Positions 11,634-15,460 of a stretch of DNA of 15,460 nucleotides are shown piece by piece; positions within the stretch are counted from its first letter, which is position 1, and each line of letters begins with the position of its first letter. The position numbers and the translations under genes are program-made. Origin of the DNA: CAIJXO01 sp964485905 (GTDB lineage Bacteria > Patescibacteriota > Minisyncoccia > Phycocordibacterales > GWA1-40-21). The stretch lies in the NCBI GenBank assembly GCA_964485905.1, contig CAZAJY010000015.1, positions 1-15,460 on the forward strand. The letters run 5' to 3'. A model generated the notes under the pieces. The model was not told the origin of the DNA. It searched no databases and saw only the letters and a list, made by a program, of their open reading frames with translations.

Positions 11634-13322
11634 ATGACTGACTTTGCTGATGAAGAAAAACAAAATAAAAGACTAGAAGAATTGCGGAAAAAGGAAGAAG
11701 AGGAGGTTGTTCGTATTTTGGCTACAAAATATGGCTTAAATTTTATTGATCTAAAAACAGTAATAATTAACACTGACGCTCTTCGTTTAATTCCTGAGAA
11801 TTTGGCTCGAGAAGCAAAAATAGCTGTATTTGAAAAAAATAATAAAAAAATACAAGTAGTAGTTTTTTCTCCTAAAAATGAAAAAGCTTCTATTATTTTA
11901 AATAATTTAAAAAATGAAGGCTATCAATTACAAATTAGTATGGCCACAACTGCTAGTCTGGAAAAAGCATGGAATGGATATAAAGATTTATCATTTGCGA
12001 TGAATTCTACCGCCGGAACTTTTGATATTTCTTCTGAACAAGTGTCAGAATTTATGAGCAAAATAAAAAAAGTTGAAGATATTTCAACTATTATTAAAGA
12101 AATTCTAACTCTTAAAAAAGCTTATAAAATTTCCAAGATGATGGAGGCTATGATCGCTGGCGCTCTAGCCTTATCAGCTTCTGATATTCACTTAGAACCA
12201 GAGGAAAAATATGTCCGAATTCGTTTTCGTTTAGATGGTGTCTTGGTTAGTGTTTTTGAATTTGAAAATGATATCTATGAATTATTACTTTCCCGCATCA
12301 AATTACTTTCGGGAATGAAATTAAATATAAAAAATTCTGCTCAAGATGGGCGCTTCAGTGTAAAAATCTTAAATAATGATATTGAAATTCGTTCTTCAAT
12401 ACTGCCAGGGGCATATAACGAATCGGTTGTTATGAGACTTTTAAATCCAAAATCTATTGCCGTGCCCATTGAAGAATTAGGGATTGAAAAAAGGACATTA
12501 GAAACTTTGATGGCAGAAATTCAGCGTCCAAATGGTATGCTTTTGATTACCGGTCCAACGGGTTCCGGAAAAACCACCACCCTTTATGCCTTTATGAAAA
12601 AAATTCACTCACCAGATGTGAAGATCATTACTATTGAAGATCCAATTGAGTATCACTTACCAGGTGTTGTTCAAACCCAAGTAGATGAAGAAAAAGATTA
12701 CACTTTCCTTTCTGGTTTGCGCGCTGCCCTTCGCCAAGATCCCGATGTTATTATGGTTGGTGAAATTCGTGATAATGAAACAGCCACCATTGCTATTAAT
12801 TCAGCTTTGACTGGACACTTAGTCTTTTCAACTTTGCACACAAATACCGCCGCCGGTGCTTTCCCCCGCTTAATTGATCTTGGAGTTAATCCAAAAATTA
12901 TTTCTTCGGCCGTTAATGTCGCCATGGCTCAACGTCTGATTAGAAAACTGTGTTCCAATTGTAAAAAAGAAGTTCTACCTAATCCCAAAGAAAAAGCTTT
13001 CATTGACCATACTTTACAATCAATTGGTGATAAAACTTATTTAGAAGGTGTACAAACAGAAAAAATTTGGACGGCAGTAGGTTGTGAGCTCTGTCATAAA
13101 ACGGGATATAAGGGTCGACTAGCAATTACCGAATTAATTTTGATGAAGAAAGAAGTTGAGGAAGCATTAATTAAAAATCCTTCTGATCGAGATATTACGA
13201 CGGCTGCTGCTTCACAAAATCTTTTAGATATGAAACAAGATGGTGTAATCAGGGTGTTGACGGGAGTCAGCTCATTAGATGAACTAGGAAGAGTGATTGA
13301 CATTGAAACAAGGGAAGAATAG
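11634..13322 (+). CDS. pilB: Type IV pilus assembly ATPase (PilB/GspE family)
   Basis: This hexameric cytoplasmic ATPase powers pilus extension or a related type II-like machine. Of 562 residues, about 1-130 form a GspE N-terminal-like domain (KYGLNFIDLKTV, IPENLAREAKIAVFE). The ATPase core has SASDIHLEPEEKYVRIRFRL (about 183-202), Walker A LITGPTGSGKTTTLYAFM (about 303-320), the Asp box TIEDPIEYHLPG and Walker B DPDVIMVGEIRD (about 368-379), with the His box TGHLVFSTLHTN. Near the C-terminus CSNC (442-445) and CELC (486-489) give the four-Cys zinc site of the family. The ATP-binding and zinc motifs are intact. No other pilus gene is in the window, so PilB and GspE cannot be separated by context. 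PilB is likelier in CPR. Confidence 0.92.
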   Translation: MTDFADEEKQNKRLEELRKKEEEEVVRILATKYGLNFIDLKTVIINTDALRLIPENLAREAKIAVFEKNNKKIQVVVFSPKNEKASIILNNLKNEGYQLQISMATTASLEKAWNGYKDLSFAMNSTAGTFDISSEQVSEFMSKIKKVEDISTIIKEILTLKKAYKISKMMEAMIAGALALSASDIHLEPEEKYVRIRFRLDGVLVSVFEFENDIYELLLSRIKLLSGMKLNIKNSAQDGRFSVKILNNDIEIRSSILPGAYNESVVMRLLNPKSIAVPIEELGIEKRTLETLMAEIQRPNGMLLITGPTGSGKTTTLYAFMKKIHSPDVKIITIEDPIEYHLPGVVQTQVDEEKDYTFLSGLRAALRQDPDVIMVGEIRDNETATIAINSALTGHLVFSTLHTNTAAGAFPRLIDLGVNPKIISSAVNVAMAQRLIRKLCSNCKKEVLPNPKEKAFIDHTLQSIGDKTYLEGVQTEKIWTAVGCELCHKTGYKGRLAITELILMKKEVEEALIKNPSDRDITTAAASQNLLDMKQDGVIRVLTGVSSLDELGRVIDIETREE

Positions 13323-13356
13323 GATAAGAATATAGTTCTTTTAAATTTTCCAACCG

Positions 13357-13508
13357 ATAAATCTCTAAGCAATACTTTTAATATTAATACCAAAAGTTAA
13401 ACAAGTCTTTAAGGATAGGTCTCGCAATACATCCGAAGATGTAAACCAGGCCGTCCTCTCGGAAAAATTCGTAAACCGCGCAAACGATCTAATTGCTTAG
13501 AGATTTAT
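13357..13508. ncRNA. Structured RNA candidate or MITE-like element
   Basis: A perfect 17-bp inverted repeat (13357-13373 with 13492-13508) encloses 118 nt that fold further. Inner stems are ACTTTT/AAAAGT, then AGGA-GGTC paired with GGCC-TCCT, capped by ACATC/GATGT with loop CGAA, and a short CGGAA/TTCG stem. The core is GC-richer than the surrounding DNA. GTAAACC occurs twice inside. A multibranched RNA closed by a long helix is one reading. I could not match it to tmRNA, RNase P or SRP RNA, and a 6S-like RNA is possible. The other reading is a 148-bp MITE with 14-bp terminal inverted repeats and TA at both ends, as left by IS630/Tc1-type elements. The strand is not determined. Confidence 0.5.
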
Positions 13509-13570
13509 ATGCTGGAAGGAACGAAAAAAAGCCCCGATCAATACTCATAGGCTTCTCCAGACAGCTTAGC
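13509..13570. other. Stem-loop upstream of ruvB
   Basis: CTGGA (13512-13516) can pair with TCCAG (about 13556-13560), with AGCC/GGCT inside. ATGCT/AGCAT is an alternative outer pairing. On the minus strand a T7 run follows the GGGGC arm. The role is unclear: part of the neighbouring element, or a ruvB leader. Confidence 0.35.
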
Positions 13571-13584
13571 ATAAAACAAAAAAT

Positions 13585-14646
13585 ATGTCAAGCAAAAACA
13601 AAGATTCTCTAAACAATTCCCTAAAAACACAGGAACTAGGCCCTAAAACAGCCCTGCCCACTAAAGCGGAGAGTGATACTAATTTCTTGGATCAAACTCT
13701 CCGTCCAACTGTTTGGCAAGACTATATTGGCCAAAAAAATATCAAAGATAATCTCCATATTTTACTAACAGCCGCAGCACAAAGAAAACATCCTCCAGAA
13801 CATTTACTATTTTATGGTCCGCCGGGTTTAGGAAAAACAACTTTGGCTCATTTAATTGCCAAACATACTAACGCTCAACTCAAAGCCACCTCTGGACCAG
13901 CGATTGAAAAAGTTGGTGACCTTGCAAGTATATTAACTAATCTTTCACCGGGTGATATTTTATTTATTGATGAAATTCATCGTCTAAATAAAGCGATTGA
14001 AGAAGTTTTGTATCCAGCGATGGAAAGTGGAAACTTACATATCATAATTGGCAAGGGTCCGTCGGCTCGCACCATTCAATTAGACTTACCACCTTTTACT
14101 TTAATCGCCGCCACAACAAGAATCGCTCTACTCTCTGCTCCCCTACGCTCACGTTTTTCTGGTGGGGTTTTTAAATTAGAATTTTACACGAATGAAGAAA
14201 TAGAAGAAATCATAAAAAGATCTAGTAAAATTCTAGGCGTGGAAATTGTTGAAGATGCGAGAAAAGAAATTGCTAAGAGAAGTCGTTTTACTCCCCGCAC
14301 CGCAAATTATTTATTAAAAAGAAGCCGTGACTTGGCACAGATCCGTGAAAAAAAGTTAGATAAAGAAATGGTCTTAGAAGCTTTAAACTTACTTGGCGTG
14401 GATGAAGAAGGTCTGACGCCAGCTGATCGAAAATTATTAGAGGTGTTGGAAGAAAAATTTAATGGCGGGCCGGTTGGTCTTAACACTCTCGCCGCGGCCT
14501 TGTCAGAAGAAATGGCAACCATTGAAGATGTTTATGAACCATATTTACTCCAACTCGGATTTTTGGAACGCACCCCCCGCGGTCGTGTCATCACTGACAA
14601 AGCCAAAAAACATTTGAATTTGAAAAGTAAAAATAAACTTTTGTAA
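13585..14646 (+). CDS. ruvB: Holliday junction branch migration helicase RuvB
   Basis: RuvB is the AAA+ motor that, with RuvA, moves Holliday junctions for RuvC to cut. The 353 residues show LDQTLRPTVWQDYIGQ (about 35-50), Walker A FYGPPGLGKTTLAH (about 76-89), Walker B ILFIDEIHRLN (about 126-136), sensor 1 LIAATTRIALLSAPLRSRF and the arginine finger region, then the winged-helix C-terminus with FTPRTANYLLKRSRD, GPVGLNTLAAAL and GFLERTPRGRV. The first 34 residues are a polar extension missing from E. coli RuvB. Other than the ATG at 13585 no early start is available, so the extension is probably real. It precedes the YebC-family gene, a common neighbour of ruv genes, with one minus-strand gene in between. 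Confidence 0.95.
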   Translation: MSSKNKDSLNNSLKTQELGPKTALPTKAESDTNFLDQTLRPTVWQDYIGQKNIKDNLHILLTAAAQRKHPPEHLLFYGPPGLGKTTLAHLIAKHTNAQLKATSGPAIEKVGDLASILTNLSPGDILFIDEIHRLNKAIEEVLYPAMESGNLHIIIGKGPSARTIQLDLPPFTLIAATTRIALLSAPLRSRFSGGVFKLEFYTNEEIEEIIKRSSKILGVEIVEDARKEIAKRSRFTPRTANYLLKRSRDLAQIREKKLDKEMVLEALNLLGVDEEGLTPADRKLLEVLEEKFNGGPVGLNTLAAALSEEMATIEDVYEPYLLQLGFLERTPRGRVITDKAKKHLNLKSKNKLL

Positions 14647-14663
14647 AAAAATACAAACAAAAC

Positions 14664-14689
14664 GGGCGGGTTGCTCCTGCAACCCGCCC
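14664..14689. terminator. Strong stem-loop terminator between convergent genes
   Basis: GGGCGGGTTGC (14664-14674) and GCAACCCGCCC (14679-14689) form an 11-bp stem with a 4-nt loop. On the minus strand it is followed by GTTTTGTTTG and a T run, so it mainly ends the minus-strand gene. It may also stop ruvB transcripts. Confidence 0.85.
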
Positions 14690-14712
14690 TGTTACTATCC
14701 ACTCTACACTCA

Positions 14713-15147
14713 CTACGGATGCCACACATACGGTGGGTGTCCGGCTTTTAGGTCCGGAAGAATCTGCTTCTTGTTACAGTATCGACATCGCCACCAAGGC
14801 ACACCACAATCATCGCTGGCGTCCTCTTCATCAACCATCTGTCCTTGACCACAGTACTTGCACGTAAGCTTTACGTGTATGGAGGTCTCCTTTTTGTAAG
14901 CAGACCATAGGTGATCTAGTGTGGCGCCAACCACACATACTGTCGTCAATGCTATCGCCACCAGCCAAGAAACGAAGAGGCCGATCAGGGCCAACAAGCT
15001 GGTGGCCAGAAACCAAGCCCAAATCTTGGTCCCGTTCTCCTGCAACCAGCATAGAATCAGGGCCACAAACAACACGGTAACGCTTGGTATATCTGATCTT
15101 TCCACTGAGTCATCTCTCATTTGCTGTCCCCCATTGTTAAACGACAT
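14713..15147 (-). CDS. Small membrane protein with C-terminal zinc ribbon
   Basis: I do not recognise a family. From the ATG at 15147 the protein has 144 residues. Two hydrophobic segments lie at about residues 22-34 and 43-72, the second long enough for one or two spans. A soluble tail follows with CKYCGQG (about 95-101) and WWRCRYCNKKQ (about 116-126), a four-cysteine zinc ribbon, and the end is HPPYVWHP. A longer frame from a TTG at 15219 exists, but a TTGACA at 15203-15198 suggests transcription begins inside it. The ATG at 15120, preceded by GGGGGA, is another possible start. The gene is GC-richer than ruvB and yebC, like the DGR targets and the 44-residue zinc-ribbon gene, which hints at acquisition. 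It sits between two plus-strand genes. Confidence 0.65.
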   Translation of the reverse strand: MSFNNGGQQMRDDSVERSDIPSVTVLFVALILCWLQENGTKIWAWFLATSLLALIGLFVSWLVAIALTTVCVVGATLDHLWSAYKKETSIHVKLTCKYCGQGQMVDEEDASDDCGVPWWRCRYCNKKQILPDLKAGHPPYVWHP

Positions 15148-15223
15148 TCGAATCGAAGATCTCTTTCTGTCTTTTAGCTTACTCCCAAATCTCTTTTTGT
15201 CAATTTGAAAAAACTCCAATTTC

Positions 15224-15232
15224 TGCTAAAAT
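15224..15232 (+). promoter_or_regulatory. Extended -10 of the YebC gene
   Basis: TGC plus TAAAAT ends 6 nt before the ATG at 15239. A partial -35 (TTTGAA, 15204-15209) is 17 nt upstream. No Shine-Dalgarno is seen. Confidence 0.55.
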
Positions 15233-15238
15233 AACATT

Positions 15239-15460
15239 ATGAGTGGACATAATAAATGGTCAAAAGTGAAGAATAAAAAGGCGGTGACGGATGCCAAAAA
15301 GAGTAAAATTTATACCAAAATGGCTAAGGTAATTGCTGTGGAAATAAAAAAGGCTAATGGAGATAAAAATGCCGCCGGTGTACAGACAGCCGTTAAAAAG
15401 GCTCGCGAATATAATGTGCCAAATGAAAATATTGAACGCGCATTAAAGAAAAATGATAAT
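15239..15460 (+). CDS. YebC/PmpR-family protein, N-terminal part, cut by window edge
   Basis: The first 74 residues are visible. MSGHNKWSKVKNKKAVTDAK followed by KSKIYTKMAKVIAVEIKKAN is the highly conserved YebC N-terminus. NAAGVQTAVKKAREYNVPNE then NIERALKK begins the second helical domain. The family was long annotated as transcriptional regulators. Recent work ties members to translation, relieving ribosome stalling at proline stretches. The gene often lies beside ruvC/ruvA/ruvB, which fits the ruvB upstream here. Confidence 0.93.
   Translation, partial: MSGHNKWSKVKNKKAVTDAKKSKIYTKMAKVIAVEIKKANGDKNAAGVQTAVKKAREYNVPNENIERALKKNDN

Noticed and set aside
15148..15219. TTG start at 15219 for the membrane zinc-ribbon gene
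   Set aside because: It would place a TTGACA box inside the coding sequence and overlap the yebC promoter region. Later ATGs at 15147 or 15120 are more plausible.

Overview
The window looks like chromosome from a small-genome Patescibacteria/CPR bacterium, probably of the Parcubacteria group. This rests on AT-rich housekeeping genes, short single-domain versions of HolA, TsaE and PolA, mostly leaderless promoters, a type IV pilus ATPase, and two hypothetical protein families that I recall only from CPR genomes. No 16S or ribosomal protein gene is present, so the phylum call is inference.

The main content is two separate diversity-generating retroelements (DGRs) in the same orientation, about 4-5 kb apart. 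DGR1 (1-2066) has the N-terminus of a minus-strand reverse transcriptase cut by the window edge, a divergent plus-strand avd gene whose frame is broken at a run of eight C, a template repeat (TR1, 706-831), and a minus-strand target gene (1230-1850) ending in the variable repeat VR1 (1237-1362). DGR2 (5946-8590) is complete and has the same layout: RT (minus), divergent overlapping avd (plus), TR2 (7322-7440), target gene (7722-8471, minus) ending in VR2 (7725-7843). In a base-by-base alignment, all 18 TR1/VR1 differences and all 16 TR2/VR2 differences fall where the template strand (minus) has adenine. That is the signature of adenine-specific mutagenic retrohoming. The two TRs, VRs and targets are not similar to each other, so these are two independent cassettes and not a duplication.

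Housekeeping genes fill the rest. Between the DGRs lie a SpoU/TrmH RNA methyltransferase, a DoxX membrane protein, tRNA-Lys(TTT), an Atg22/UMF1-like MFS transporter, a 44-residue zinc-ribbon protein and DNA polymerase III delta (holA). To the right lie DNA polymerase I (polA), tsaE, a PilB/GspE ATPase, a structured-RNA or MITE-like element, ruvB, a small membrane zinc-ribbon protein and the start of a YebC/PmpR gene.

Two expression styles coexist. Most housekeeping genes have an extended -10 (TGn + TATAAT-like) only 6-10 nt before the start codon and no Shine-Dalgarno site, so they are probably leaderless. The DGR targets and the small zinc-ribbon gene instead have Shine-Dalgarno sites, and the targets have long hairpin-rich leaders. 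Repeats have also entered coding sequence: two palindromic elements lie in frame inside polA, and a heptanucleotide tandem array lies inside tsaE.
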